From: Deltaproteobacteria bacterium
Lineage (GTDB): Bacteria > Myxococcota_A > Polyangia > JAAYKL01
Assembly: GCA_030595125.1 (NCBI GenBank)
Contig: JAUVDV010000023.1
Span: forward strand, 1-64,000
Length of the DNA: 64,000 nt
Direction: 5' to 3'
Positions within the stretch are counted from its first letter, which is position 1. Each line of letters begins with the position of its first letter. Made by a program: the position numbers and the translations under genes. Positions 44,021 to 52,916 of this stretch are shown here, piece by piece. Under the pieces are notes generated by a model. The model saw nothing but the letters and a program-made list of their open reading frames with translations. It ran no database searches and was not told the origin of the DNA.

Positions 44021-45031
44021 ATGATCACGCGCGCGCCATTCATCATGACGATGTTTCTTTTCATTGGGGCCTGCAGCGGTCCTGGTGAACCATCGTCGGG
44101 CGAGCAGGAGGGCGGCCCGTTTTTGAGGTGTGGCCCCACCCGGGACGACGGCGTGAAAGAGAGCTTCAAGCTGGCGCCGCTGGTCGTTAGACGAGATGGG
44201 TACGAGTTGGAAGTGCGCGGAATAGAGCGCGGCGTGGTGGTGCTCGGCCTGCTCGCGGGGATCAACGAGCCCAACCCGGCTACCATGGAAAACCTGACCT
44301 TTTTCCTGCAGAGGTTCAAGGCGGCCGGGGTCCAGGCGGTCGTGGTAGCGGGGGGAGTCGGGCTCCTGAAGGGTGAGATGGAAGGGATCCTCGCGGGGCT
44401 CGCAAAGGCCCCTGTGCCCGTGTTCATCAGTCCCGGCGCACAGGAGAGCCTGGACGTGTTTCGCGAGTCCATCGAGAAGGCCGGCAAGAAGAGCCCACAG
44501 CTCATCGATATGACGGTAGTGCGGCGCGTACGAATGGGGCATATCTCCCTGATCAGTCTCCCGGGCTATCACGACGCTTTTTATCTCGAGGCAAGGGAGA
44601 GAGGATGCTCGTACGAGCCGGGGGATCTTGCGGACGTGGCCTCGCTGGCAAAGGGCGACAGGACAACAGTCATCGTCTCGGCTTCTCCACCGCTGGGGAA
44701 AGGCGTTCACTCGGTGGATCGGGGTCGGGGAGGGGTGAACATTGGTGACACGGCGCTCGAGAGGATGTTGGTCGGGGCGCAAATCAAATTCGGTCTCTTC
44801 GGGCATGTCTACGAATCGGGAGGGCAGGCGACGCAGGAGGATGGAAAGACACCGGCGGCGCAGGGGGTATGGCACGATACGCTATACGTTCAGGCCGGCG
44901 CCGTTGAAGCGGTTCCGCTGACGTTGGTGGAGGGCGGTTCTTCGGTGGGGATGGCGCAAGTGGTGGAGTTGTCGGGCAATCGCGGTCGGTTCAGGACAAT
45001 TTTTGCTACGGGGTCCAACGGAAGGAAGTAG
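44021..45031 (+). CDS. Lipoprotein with degenerate calcineurin-like phosphoesterase fold
   Basis: A 336-residue lipoprotein (lipobox IGACS). The order VVVLGLLAG..., AVVVAGGVGLL, VFISPGAQES and FGLFGHVYESGG parallels the D-x-H, GD, GNH and GH-x-H motifs of metallophosphatases, but the metal ligands are mostly replaced (AGI, AGG, SPGA, GHVY), so catalysis is improbable. Such inactive homologues may bind ligands on the surface. Alternatively the likeness is only of fold. No operon partner is evident; the next gene starts 123 bases later. Confidence 0.75.
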   Translation: MITRAPFIMTMFLFIGACSGPGEPSSGEQEGGPFLRCGPTRDDGVKESFKLAPLVVRRDGYELEVRGIERGVVVLGLLAGINEPNPATMENLTFFLQRFKAAGVQAVVVAGGVGLLKGEMEGILAGLAKAPVPVFISPGAQESLDVFRESIEKAGKKSPQLIDMTVVRRVRMGHISLISLPGYHDAFYLEARERGCSYEPGDLADVASLAKGDRTTVIVSASPPLGKGVHSVDRGRGGVNIGDTALERMLVGAQIKFGLFGHVYESGGQATQEDGKTPAAQGVWHDTLYVQAGAVEAVPLTLVEGGSSVGMAQVVELSGNRGRFRTIFATGSNGRK

Positions 45032-45154
45032 AACCTTGCAGGTGCACAGTCCTTGTGAATGCGTTCAACGTTGATTATCATCCTCATTTGATAACAACCA
45101 TTATAAGTTGCCGATGATGAGTGATTGGGCATTGGCAACCCGGAGGTTTTCGAG

Positions 45155-47047
45155 GTGGCGATAAATTGTAAGATGTGCGGCACGTCCAACGACGACAATA
45201 TTCAATTCTGCGGCGCCTGCGGCAGCCCGTTGAAAGGGGACCCCGGACAGGTTCGGCAAGAGGCTCCCAAGGCGAAGGGGCTTCCGGCCAAGACAATGAT
45301 GTTCGGCGTGTCCCCCGTTGCGGCGAAACCGGCGCAACCGGCGCCGGCGGCTGCCAAGCAGGCTCCCATGGCGGCGGTTACTCCAGCGGCGACACCGGCG
45401 GCACAGCAGAAAAAGGCTCTGGAGAACCAGCGAACCGTTATGGGGGTTCCCGCCGTTGTGGTGGCACCTCCCGCGAGTCAACCGGCTGCGGTCACGCCCG
45501 CGCCCATGGTAAAACCGGCGCCGGCGGCTGCCGCGTCTGCTCCTGTCATGTCAACAGAGGAAGCGCTCAAGGCGAAGCGAACCGTTCTGGGAATGCCGGC
45601 GGTGACCGGCGAGGCGCTTGAGGAAGCGGCCAAACAAGTGGTGGCACCGGCTCAACCGGCTCAACCTGTCCGCCAGCCGACGGCCCCGACAACGCCCCTC
45701 GAACCGGTGGCAAAGCCCGCTGCCGACGTACCCCTGGAGGAAGAATACCATTCAGATACCGATCCGGCCGACGAGTGGCCCGACGAGGCCGAGCCGCCGC
45801 CGCGCAAGTCCGGCAGTGGGCTCCTGATCGTAGCTATCATCGCCGGCGTCGTGGTGGCCATAGGTGCCGGCCTCCTCGTCTACCTTCTCGTATTCAGGGG
45901 AAGCAGCGAACTGAAACCCCAGGTGTTTCCTTCGCCGAGTGGAGACAGTCTCAGTGTGGTCCTCACCTTCAATGGCGCTCCCGTCGGCACCACAGTGCAG
46001 GCGCATGGACAGACAGTTCCGGTCAGTAACGGTCAGGTCCGCTTCGATCTTCCCATGAATCAACTGGCTCTGGGAGTGAACCCGGTGCAGGTCATCTACA
46101 CCGAGCCCCAGAAGAGCCCGGAGATGCGCACCTTTACGGTAGTCTTGCGGCACTCGGTATCCACGGACTTGAGCGGCCTCGCGACCGCGCAGCCGTTCTT
46201 CCGTTTGAACTTCCAGGTGGCGCCGGGGATCCAGCTGGCGATAGGCGGGCGACCGGTGCAGGCCGTGAACGGCGCATTTGCACACCAGGTTCCACTCTCC
46301 CATGTACAGGCCGCGGATTCCGAGACCGGAGATAACCTGATCCACCGGGTTTCCTTTCAGCTGACGGACGCCGATGGGAGCATCGAGCAGGGACAGCAGG
46401 TGGTCACGATACCGGTCACGTCGCTGCGGCTCGATCGCCCTGCGGACAAGGCTGTGGTGGCCATGGAGTCGGTGACATGTTCCGGCTCCGCCGAGGAGGG
46501 AGCCACGGTCACGGTAAACGAGGAGGTTGTCGGGGTGACGGCGGCCGGCTTCAACAGCACGGTTTCCCTGGCGGCGATCGGAGAGCACTTCATTACGGTG
46601 GTCGCGCGCGCGCCGGGCAAGGCGCCAAGAACCAGGACCTTAAAGGTGACCCGAATCCAGAGCCTCGACACCGCCATAGCTGAGTGGTCCTCGGATCTGG
46701 ACGGAGGCCTGAATTACCCGACTCTGGCCCGGGATCCGAATGTCTACGCGGGCAAGAAAGTCAATTTCAAGGGTCGCGTCGTCAATATCAGCACCGAGGA
46801 AGGGGTTACCGCGTTCCTGCTCTACGTGGGCGAGGGATGCCCCGTCGGGGCCAAGTGTGCGGTCTACGTGGCCTTCAGAGGCGAGACCGATGCCGGGCTT
46901 CAGTCCATGGTCAGCGTATACGGTACCGTTCGAGGTACCTGGGACGTGGATCTGCAAGGTGGACGCAAGGAAACGATGCCGGCTCTCGATGCCGATTTCG
47001 TTGTCAGGACGGATAACAAGAAATCCAAGAAGCGCAAAAAGCGATAA
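45155..47047 (+). CDS. Zinc-ribbon, single-TM protein with beta-sandwich periplasmic region
   Basis: A GTG start at 45155, 8 bases after GGAGG, gives a 630-residue protein beginning with a zinc ribbon (C5, C8, C19, C22 in MAINCKMCG...CGACG). A Pro/Ala-rich cytoplasmic linker of about 190 residues includes repeated TVMG/TVLG motifs (MMFGV, RTVMGVPAV, RTVLGMPAV). One TM helix lies at about 220-243. The external part is beta-rich, Ig-like modules around 255-500, and an OB-like C-terminal segment (GKKVNFKGRVVNI). The RTVxGxPAV motifs could be kinase phosphorylation targets or FHA-binding sites; the adjacent gene is a Ser/Thr kinase with the same kind of zinc ribbon. This link is inference. Confidence 0.85.
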   Translation: MAINCKMCGTSNDDNIQFCGACGSPLKGDPGQVRQEAPKAKGLPAKTMMFGVSPVAAKPAQPAPAAAKQAPMAAVTPAATPAAQQKKALENQRTVMGVPAVVVAPPASQPAAVTPAPMVKPAPAAAASAPVMSTEEALKAKRTVLGMPAVTGEALEEAAKQVVAPAQPAQPVRQPTAPTTPLEPVAKPAADVPLEEEYHSDTDPADEWPDEAEPPPRKSGSGLLIVAIIAGVVVAIGAGLLVYLLVFRGSSELKPQVFPSPSGDSLSVVLTFNGAPVGTTVQAHGQTVPVSNGQVRFDLPMNQLALGVNPVQVIYTEPQKSPEMRTFTVVLRHSVSTDLSGLATAQPFFRLNFQVAPGIQLAIGGRPVQAVNGAFAHQVPLSHVQAADSETGDNLIHRVSFQLTDADGSIEQGQQVVTIPVTSLRLDRPADKAVVAMESVTCSGSAEEGATVTVNEEVVGVTAAGFNSTVSLAAIGEHFITVVARAPGKAPRTRTLKVTRIQSLDTAIAEWSSDLDGGLNYPTLARDPNVYAGKKVNFKGRVVNISTEEGVTAFLLYVGEGCPVGAKCAVYVAFRGETDAGLQSMVSVYGTVRGTWDVDLQGGRKETMPALDADFVVRTDNKKSKKRKKR

Positions 47048-47066
47048 GCGCTCTTTAGGGAATCTC

Positions 47067-49145
47067 TTGAGCAAGTGCCCATACTGCCACGACACCGTCG
47101 AGATGGAGGCGGCCTTCTGCGGCGCCTGTGGAAATCGACTGTCAACCGAGGATGGCGCCTCTGCGGTCCCCGCCGATCCGTTGATCGGCCTGGTCATCGA
47201 TGAACGGTACCGAATAATCGATCTCATCGGACGGGGTGGGATGGGCGCGGTCTACCGGGTCGAGCACCTCAAGATGGGCAAGATAATGGCGATGAAGCTC
47301 CTCCACGGGGAGCTCTCCCAGGACATGGACGTGGCCCGCCGTTTCGAACGGGAAGCTCACGCGGTGAGTCGGTTGTCTCATGTCAACAACGTGTCCGTGT
47401 TCGACTTCGGCTCTCATCAGGGAATGATGTACCTGGTGATGGAGTACATCGACGGTCTTGATCTATCGGAGGTACTTCGAACCGAAGGCGTGCTGCCGTT
47501 GGGACGCGTGCTCAACATCATGGTGCAGGTCTGCTCCGGCCTGATAGATGCGCACAACAAGGGGATAATACACCGGGATCTGAAGCCGGAGAACATTATC
47601 GTCTACCAGTCCCAGGACCAGCCCGAGTTTGTGAAGGTCGTCGACTTCGGGCTGGCGAAACTTCGCAGCGGGAAAGTCGGGACAAACATCACTCAGCAGG
47701 GCTCCCTCGTCGGCACTCCGTACTACATGGCGCCGGAGCATATCCGTGAGGAGGGGGTCGACGCCAGGACGGACGTGTACGCGCTAGGCGCGGTGATGCA
47801 CAAGCTCCTTTCCGGAGAGACGCCATTCACGGCGAGCACTCCCATGGGCATTATCACCAAGCACCTCACAGAGGATGTGGCGCCCCCGTCCATCAAGTTC
47901 CCGGATCTGGAAATCCCCCCGCTTGCGGATGACATCATCCTCAAGGCCATGGCAAAAGCTCCCGGCGATCGCTACTCGTCGGCGCTGGAGATGAGACGTG
48001 CTCTCGCCGACCTCGCGGCCCAGATAGATCCGGGCTCGGTGGCGTCCAGGTTCACTGCGGCGCGGGAAGGGTCCGTCTGGCAAATGGGTGACCAGGGAGC
48101 CCGGGATCACGATCCGAGCCGGTGGAATATGGGCGAGACACCGGTAATGACTCAGCTCCCGGTGACTGCGGGCGAGAAGCCCCTCATGCCGACCGGACCT
48201 GTAAAGGCCCATCCTTCCACGGTGCAGATCGGCGCGGTGGAAATGCCCGTTGGCACCAAGTCGGACGTGATCAAATTTGAAAAGAGCATCAGGAGAAAGC
48301 GCGTCTGGACTGTCATTCTGCTGTCGCTTCTGGGTTTGGGAATCCTCGCGGGGGGAGCCTATCTGTTTTTGGTGTACGGCCGGGACAACAGTATTCCCAC
48401 CGCCGAGACCGAACCCAACGACACCATCGCAACCGCCGACACCCTCATCCCCGGCATACAGCTGAGCGGGTATATCGTCGCCGACGGCTCCAACGCGGAT
48501 GTCGACTGGTATCGCCTGAATGGACCCCCAAAGGGTGCCTGGGCGTTGGAGGTGCAGATCAGCGGGGTTCCATCGGCGGATATCGCGCTTCAGATCATAG
48601 AACCCGACGGCTCGGATCCACTGGCGGAGGCAAACAGAGAAGGTGCGGGTGGGCTGGAGGAAATTCATCCCATAGTGATCGATAAGCCAACTGTCTTCCT
48701 GGCGGTTCAGGAAGTGCGCAGGCCGGGTGTGCCCCCTGGAACCTTCAACACACAGCCATACGGTCTGCTATATCGGATGTACGATTCCTCCACAGTGGAG
48801 CGGGAGCCCAACGACACAATGTCGACGGCGACCGCCGCGAGAATCGGAACTCCAATCCAGGGACGGCTCGACTCTGACGTCGACGCGGACTGGTATTGTC
48901 TCCCCGCAGGGCAACAGACATCGATGGTTCAGGTGTCGGGAACAATCGGAGTGGACATAGTTCTGGGATTGGTAACGGGAGAAAACGCCAGAGAAGTGGT
49001 GATAAACAACGCCGTGACAGGCCAGGGTGAGGTCATATCGTTGACGCCGGGTCCCGGTCCAGTGTGTGTTGCCGTAAGAAGGATTCCGCCCACCGGCGAT
49101 GGTGATTCATCATCCGGATATCCATACCAGATACTGTTCCAGTGA
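47067..49145 (+). CDS. Zinc-ribbon Ser/Thr protein kinase with TM and two PPC-like domains
   Basis: The TTG at 47067, 7 bases after TAGGG, gives 692 residues starting with a zinc ribbon (C4, C7, C18, C21). The Hanks kinase domain follows: GRGGMG (55-60, Gly loop), K77, HRDLKPEN (169-176) and DFG (193-195), all catalytic residues present. Activation loop: GSLVGTPYYMAPE. After a linker come a TM helix (about 412-435) and two extracytoplasmic beta-sandwich domains with the EPNDT and D-x-DWY motifs of prepeptidase C-terminal (PPC) domains. Expected role: transmembrane signalling to the previous gene's product, which shares zinc-ribbon design. The queA start overlaps its end (GTGA). Confidence 0.93.
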   Translation: MSKCPYCHDTVEMEAAFCGACGNRLSTEDGASAVPADPLIGLVIDERYRIIDLIGRGGMGAVYRVEHLKMGKIMAMKLLHGELSQDMDVARRFEREAHAVSRLSHVNNVSVFDFGSHQGMMYLVMEYIDGLDLSEVLRTEGVLPLGRVLNIMVQVCSGLIDAHNKGIIHRDLKPENIIVYQSQDQPEFVKVVDFGLAKLRSGKVGTNITQQGSLVGTPYYMAPEHIREEGVDARTDVYALGAVMHKLLSGETPFTASTPMGIITKHLTEDVAPPSIKFPDLEIPPLADDIILKAMAKAPGDRYSSALEMRRALADLAAQIDPGSVASRFTAAREGSVWQMGDQGARDHDPSRWNMGETPVMTQLPVTAGEKPLMPTGPVKAHPSTVQIGAVEMPVGTKSDVIKFEKSIRRKRVWTVILLSLLGLGILAGGAYLFLVYGRDNSIPTAETEPNDTIATADTLIPGIQLSGYIVADGSNADVDWYRLNGPPKGAWALEVQISGVPSADIALQIIEPDGSDPLAEANREGAGGLEEIHPIVIDKPTVFLAVQEVRRPGVPPGTFNTQPYGLLYRMYDSSTVEREPNDTMSTATAARIGTPIQGRLDSDVDADWYCLPAGQQTSMVQVSGTIGVDIVLGLVTGENAREVVINNAVTGQGEVISLTPGPGPVCVAVRRIPPTGDGDSSSGYPYQILFQ

Positions 49146-50194
49146 AAGCCGAACTCTTCGATTACATGCTCCCGGCGGAGTTAATAGCATCTCACCCGGC
49201 GAAGCGCAGGGACGGCTCGCGGCTGATTGTGGTCGATCCGGCAAGCGGACAGATCACCCACGCCCGCATGGAGGATCTCGTATCCCACCTTCCACCCGGA
49301 TCGCTCCTTGTGGCCAATGATACTCGGGTCATTCCAGCCCGCCTGCGCGCACAACGGCCGACGGGAGGAGCGGTGGAGGTGCTTTTCGTGCGACCCGTGG
49401 ACGGCGACGAGAGATCGTGCCGTTGGAACGCCCTCGCCAGGGCTAACAAGCCGCTCAGGGTTGGCGATCCGATCGATCTGGGCTTCGGGCTCGGCGCCAG
49501 GGTTGAACGAAAGCTCGAGCGTGGGCAGGTGGAGCTGGTTGTGAATCGCGCGCAGAAAGAACTTCGCGATCATCTGGAGATGCACGGTGAGGTGCCGTTG
49601 CCGCCGTATATCAAGCGGGCTCCCGTAATCGAGGACAGGGAGCGCTATCAGACGGTTTATGCCCATCACGACGGATCGGTGGCGGCGCCGACCGCCGGGC
49701 TTCACTTCACCCCCGAGCTGATCGACGCGGTGGGCGAGGTCGGTTGTGAGATCTGCTATGTGACGCTTCATGTGGGCCCCGGCACGTTTCGGCCGATAAC
49801 CACGGAAAATCTGGAAGACCACGAGATGGACGAGGAGTATTTCTCTATATCCGCAAGCACGGCGGCGACCGTCAACGACGGTATCGAGCGCGGTCGACCG
49901 ATCATCGCCGTCGGCACGACCGTGATTCGGACGCTGGAAGGGAGCTTCGCGAGGAGCGGCAGGTTGGAAGAGTCACAAGGGTTCACCCGGATCTTCATCT
50001 CGCCTCCGTTCGAGTTTCGGGTTGCCAATGGCCTGCTGACCAATTTTCATCTGCCGAGGTCCACCTTGATGTGTCTGGTTTGCGCCCTTGCGGGGCGGGA
50101 GTTGATAATGGCCGCGTACGAGGAAGCTGTTTCGCGAAGGTACCGATTTTACAGCTATGGAGATGCGATGTTGATCTTGCCGGGGAAGAGATGA
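49142..50194 (+). CDS. queA: tRNA preQ1(34) S-adenosylmethionine ribosyltransferase-isomerase
   Basis: A 350-residue QueA: starts at GTG overlapping the kinase stop. Motifs FDYMLPAELIASHP, SLLVANDTRVIPAR, AAPTAGLHFT, HVGPGTFRP, NFHLPRSTL. It transfers the ribosyl part of SAM to preQ1 in tRNA, forming epoxyqueuosine. tgt overlaps its stop (ATGA), and the two enzymes act in succession: Tgt inserts preQ1, then QueA modifies it. queG/queC-F are not in this window. Confidence 0.98.
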   Translation: MKAELFDYMLPAELIASHPAKRRDGSRLIVVDPASGQITHARMEDLVSHLPPGSLLVANDTRVIPARLRAQRPTGGAVEVLFVRPVDGDERSCRWNALARANKPLRVGDPIDLGFGLGARVERKLERGQVELVVNRAQKELRDHLEMHGEVPLPPYIKRAPVIEDRERYQTVYAHHDGSVAAPTAGLHFTPELIDAVGEVGCEICYVTLHVGPGTFRPITTENLEDHEMDEEYFSISASTAATVNDGIERGRPIIAVGTTVIRTLEGSFARSGRLEESQGFTRIFISPPFEFRVANGLLTNFHLPRSTLMCLVCALAGRELIMAAYEEAVSRRYRFYSYGDAMLILPGKR

Positions 50195-51306
50195 CGCCGG
50201 AATTTAGACTCACGGTTAGGGCCACCGATGGGGACGCTCGTTCGGGAGTGATCTCCACCGGGCGCGGTCTGGTGCCTACCCCTGCTTTCATGCCCGTGGG
50301 GACAAGAGCATCGGTCAAGGCGGTCGATCCGGACGAGGTGCGCTCGAGCGGGGCGTCAATCCTGCTGGGCAACACCTACCACCTGATGCTTCGGCCGGGC
50401 GCGCAGATCATCGAGCGGGCGGGAGGCCTCGCCCGGTTCATGGGTTGGAACGGTCCCACGCTTACGGATTCGGGCGGCTTTCAGGTTTTCAGCCTGGGCG
50501 AGCGGGTGAAGATCACCGATGACGGTGTCGTTTTCTCCTCGCACATCGATGGCGATCGGGTCGAGCTGACGCCCGCAAGAGCGATCGAGATCCAGGCGGC
50601 TCTGGGGTCGGACATCGCCATGGTTCTGGACGAATGCCCGCACGGAGAAGCGAGCCGGGAAGAGGTGATCCGCGCCATGGAACGGACTACTCTCTGGGCG
50701 AAGGGCCAGGTGAGCTTGGAGCGGGCAAAGGGCCAGGCGCTGTTCGGGATCGTGCAGGGTGGCACTCATGTGGATCTGAGGTTGTCTCATCTGGAAGAGC
50801 TTGCGCAGATGGATTTTGACGGCATCGCTCTCGGTGGGCTCTCGGTGGGTGAGCCGGTGCCCGAAATGTACCGGGTGCTACGCGAGGTTTGTCCCCGCAT
50901 GCCGGCGGACAGGCCCAGGTATCTCATGGGAGTGGGGACACCGGATGACATCCTGGAGGCGATATCTCATGGCGTGGACATGTTCGATTGTGTGATGCCG
51001 ACGCGAAACGCCCGCAACGGACAGGTGTTCGTTCACGGGGGCAGGATAAACATCAAGCAAGCCAGGTACGCGGAGGATCCGCGCCCCATCGAGCCGGGCT
51101 GCACCTGTCCGTGTTGTTCCAGGTTCGCTCGACGGTATCTGCGGCATCTCTTCTTGTCGGGAGAGATGCTGGTATACAGGTTGCTCACGCTGCACAACCT
51201 TCACCATTATGGGGAGTGCACCGCCGGAGCGAGGGAAGCCATCGAGAAAGGCGGTTTCGAGGCATTTCGAAAGTCGTGGGGAACACCCCGGGTGGATGAT
51301 CTCTGA
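50191..51306 (+). CDS. tgt: tRNA-guanine(34) transglycosylase
   Basis: The ATG at 50191 overlaps the queA stop (ATGA), giving 371 residues; a longer in-frame start is inside queA. Motifs: TLTDSGGFQVFSLG (nucleophile region), GIVQGG, GGLSVGEP, GVGTPDDI and the zinc site CTCPCCSR...H near the C-terminus. It exchanges guanine 34 for preQ1 in tRNAs with GUN anticodons. Operon with queA. In many genomes these genes directly precede yajC-secDF; here they are about 20 kb away. Confidence 0.98.
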   Translation: MTPEFRLTVRATDGDARSGVISTGRGLVPTPAFMPVGTRASVKAVDPDEVRSSGASILLGNTYHLMLRPGAQIIERAGGLARFMGWNGPTLTDSGGFQVFSLGERVKITDDGVVFSSHIDGDRVELTPARAIEIQAALGSDIAMVLDECPHGEASREEVIRAMERTTLWAKGQVSLERAKGQALFGIVQGGTHVDLRLSHLEELAQMDFDGIALGGLSVGEPVPEMYRVLREVCPRMPADRPRYLMGVGTPDDILEAISHGVDMFDCVMPTRNARNGQVFVHGGRINIKQARYAEDPRPIEPGCTCPCCSRFARRYLRHLFLSGEMLVYRLLTLHNLHHYGECTAGAREAIEKGGFEAFRKSWGTPRVDDL

Positions 51307-51317
51307 ATCGGAGCGGC

Positions 51318-51358
51318 GTCAAAACATCTGGCAAGTTGCTTCTTTGAGTTGTTTTGAC
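51318..51358. promoter_or_regulatory. 9-bp inverted repeat overlapping a TTGACA box
   Basis: GTCAAAACA (51318-51326) and its reverse complement TGTTTTGAC (51350-51358) lie after tgt. The right arm overlaps a perfect TTGACA (51354-51359); a TAATAA follows at a 21-base distance. Candidate operator plus promoter for the lipoprotein gene at 51411. Confidence 0.45.
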
Positions 51359-51410
51359 AAAAGACGGCTCGTCTGCACACTAATAAATGAAACGTAATGG
51401 AGGACCATAA

Positions 51411-52541
51411 ATGACAAAAACTATATTTTCTCTGGTGTTGGCGGCGATGGTGATCGCCTGGAGTGGTTGCGAAGCCACCAACGACTTCGATCCGAGTTCC
51501 GACACGGACACGGATACGGATACTGACACAGATACGGATACAGACACGGATTCGGACTCGGATGGAGATGGAGACGGTGACTCGGACTCTGACGGCGGGG
51601 TTTCGGGGGACGGAGGCGTAATCGATATGGATTGCTCCGCGTGCCCGGCGGTGGGACCGACCATGGAGAACATGCTCTGCGCCATCGACCTTTGCGATTT
51701 TACCTACGTTGTATCCAATGACTACCTGACTCCCATTGCAGCGCCCACCTGCGCCCTGGAGGATACATACGAGGCGGTGAATCATTTTGGAGCGGTCACC
51801 AACGGTCTGGCGCCGCAGAAGAACGATTCATATGCGTTGATGGCCTCCGGGACGGCGTTGGGAACTTCTCACTCGCAGAATCTGTGCGGAGGTAACAGCC
51901 TGCTCGATCCCTGGACCACCGAGACAACCTTTATCTACGACGTCATGGAATGGCAATTGGTGATAACCGCGCCGTCCAACGCCCAGGCGTTCAGGATGAA
52001 GTACGTGTTCTTCTCCGAGGAGTACGACGATTACATAATGGGCACGGTGAACGACAAGTTCTACATTATACTCCAGGCTGGCAGCACCGACGGGGGCAAC
52101 GCCAAGGTCATCAACTTCACCGAATGCCGTGATCCCCTGAACTACTCCGACTTTACCTGCCAGCCCGGCGATACCTCGTGTACTCCCGGGGAGGAGTACT
52201 GTTTCATCGCCATCAACTCCGCCCTGTCGGAGTGCTGCTGGTATCCAACCGGATCGTTCTACGCTCCGAACCCCGGAGATCCGCCGTGTCCACTTGGAAC
52301 CTGGACCACCGACATCTCCGGCACCGGGTTCGAGTGCGCCACAGATGTGGGGTCGGATGGCTCTACCACGGGTTCCTCCACGGGATGGCTGCAGACCGCG
52401 TGGCCCATCACCGGAGGAGAAACGTTTGTTTTGACCTTCCACATTCACGACACGGGAGACGGGGTATGGGATTCCGAGGTGATCCTCGACTCCTTCGAGT
52501 TCCTCGCCACTCCAGAGCAGGGAACCACGCCCATCGAGTAG
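51411..52541 (+). CDS. Acidic-linker lipoprotein with choice-of-anchor L-like domain
   Basis: A 376-residue lipoprotein (lipobox WSGC) with a GGAGG site. Residues about 26-65 are a linker of Asp-Thr/Asp-Ser/Asp-Gly repeats. The body has the choice-of-anchor L pattern: ASGTALGT, AFRMKYVFFSEEYDDYI, NDKFYIIL, FCFIAINS-like EYCFIAINSAL, GWLQTAWPITGGETFVLTFHIHDTGD, WDSEVILDSFEF. This beta-sandwich is found in secreted proteins with various C-terminal anchors; here the N-terminal lipid provides the anchor. It has 10 or more cysteines. An intrinsic terminator lies about 265 bases downstream. Confidence 0.88.
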   Translation: MTKTIFSLVLAAMVIAWSGCEATNDFDPSSDTDTDTDTDTDTDTDTDSDSDGDGDGDSDSDGGVSGDGGVIDMDCSACPAVGPTMENMLCAIDLCDFTYVVSNDYLTPIAAPTCALEDTYEAVNHFGAVTNGLAPQKNDSYALMASGTALGTSHSQNLCGGNSLLDPWTTETTFIYDVMEWQLVITAPSNAQAFRMKYVFFSEEYDDYIMGTVNDKFYIILQAGSTDGGNAKVINFTECRDPLNYSDFTCQPGDTSCTPGEEYCFIAINSALSECCWYPTGSFYAPNPGDPPCPLGTWTTDISGTGFECATDVGSDGSTTGSSTGWLQTAWPITGGETFVLTFHIHDTGDGVWDSEVILDSFEFLATPEQGTTPIE

Positions 52542-52916
52542 GTACCTGGAACCTATCTCAGCAGACTCTCACCTTCGTTTTCGCAAAAGTCCTGTTCACA
52601 TCTGAAAAAGCGAGAACAAATACGCCGGAAGCTCGATCGGAAAACACCTCTGAAAGTTCAATGATTTCTTGAAAATCCATTTCTTGGGAAGTTGGCACGA
52701 TTTTGGCTTATGGGAACCAGTCGTTATCGGTTTCACGGTTTGCGCGTCGCTCTCCCTCCTGCGACATCGTGAGTGGTGAAAATTTCAATAAAACCCCACC
52801 CCAGCGGTTCCGAATGTCTTTTTCGGGACCGGTCCTTTTTTTTTGAGTTATTTACGACACCTTCCCCCATCGCGGGTCCAACAAGTGATAACATTTTTGA
52901 AAAGGGAGGTATCGAA
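52542..52916. other. Intergenic region with a terminator, no gene
   Basis: A 375-base AT-richer gap between two plus-strand lipoprotein genes. It holds a probable intrinsic terminator (52806-52844) and the ribosome binding site of the next gene; no credible gene was seen. Confidence 0.6.
52806..52844 (+). terminator. Intrinsic terminator
   Basis: GGTTCCGAA pairs with TTCGGGACC (one G-T wobble) around a 7-base loop; after GGTCC follow nine T residues. It is downstream of the choice-of-anchor L gene, before the gene at 52917. Confidence 0.6.

Noticed and set aside
46740-47066. Upstream extension of the Ser/Thr kinase frame
   Set aside because: This part lies inside the preceding zinc-ribbon gene in another frame and is not protein-like; the zinc ribbon starts at 47067.
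52826-52835. GGACCGGTCC palindrome as hairpin stem
   Set aside because: A perfect palindrome without loop cannot form the stem; the GGTTCCGAA/TTCGGGACC pairing explains the terminator better.
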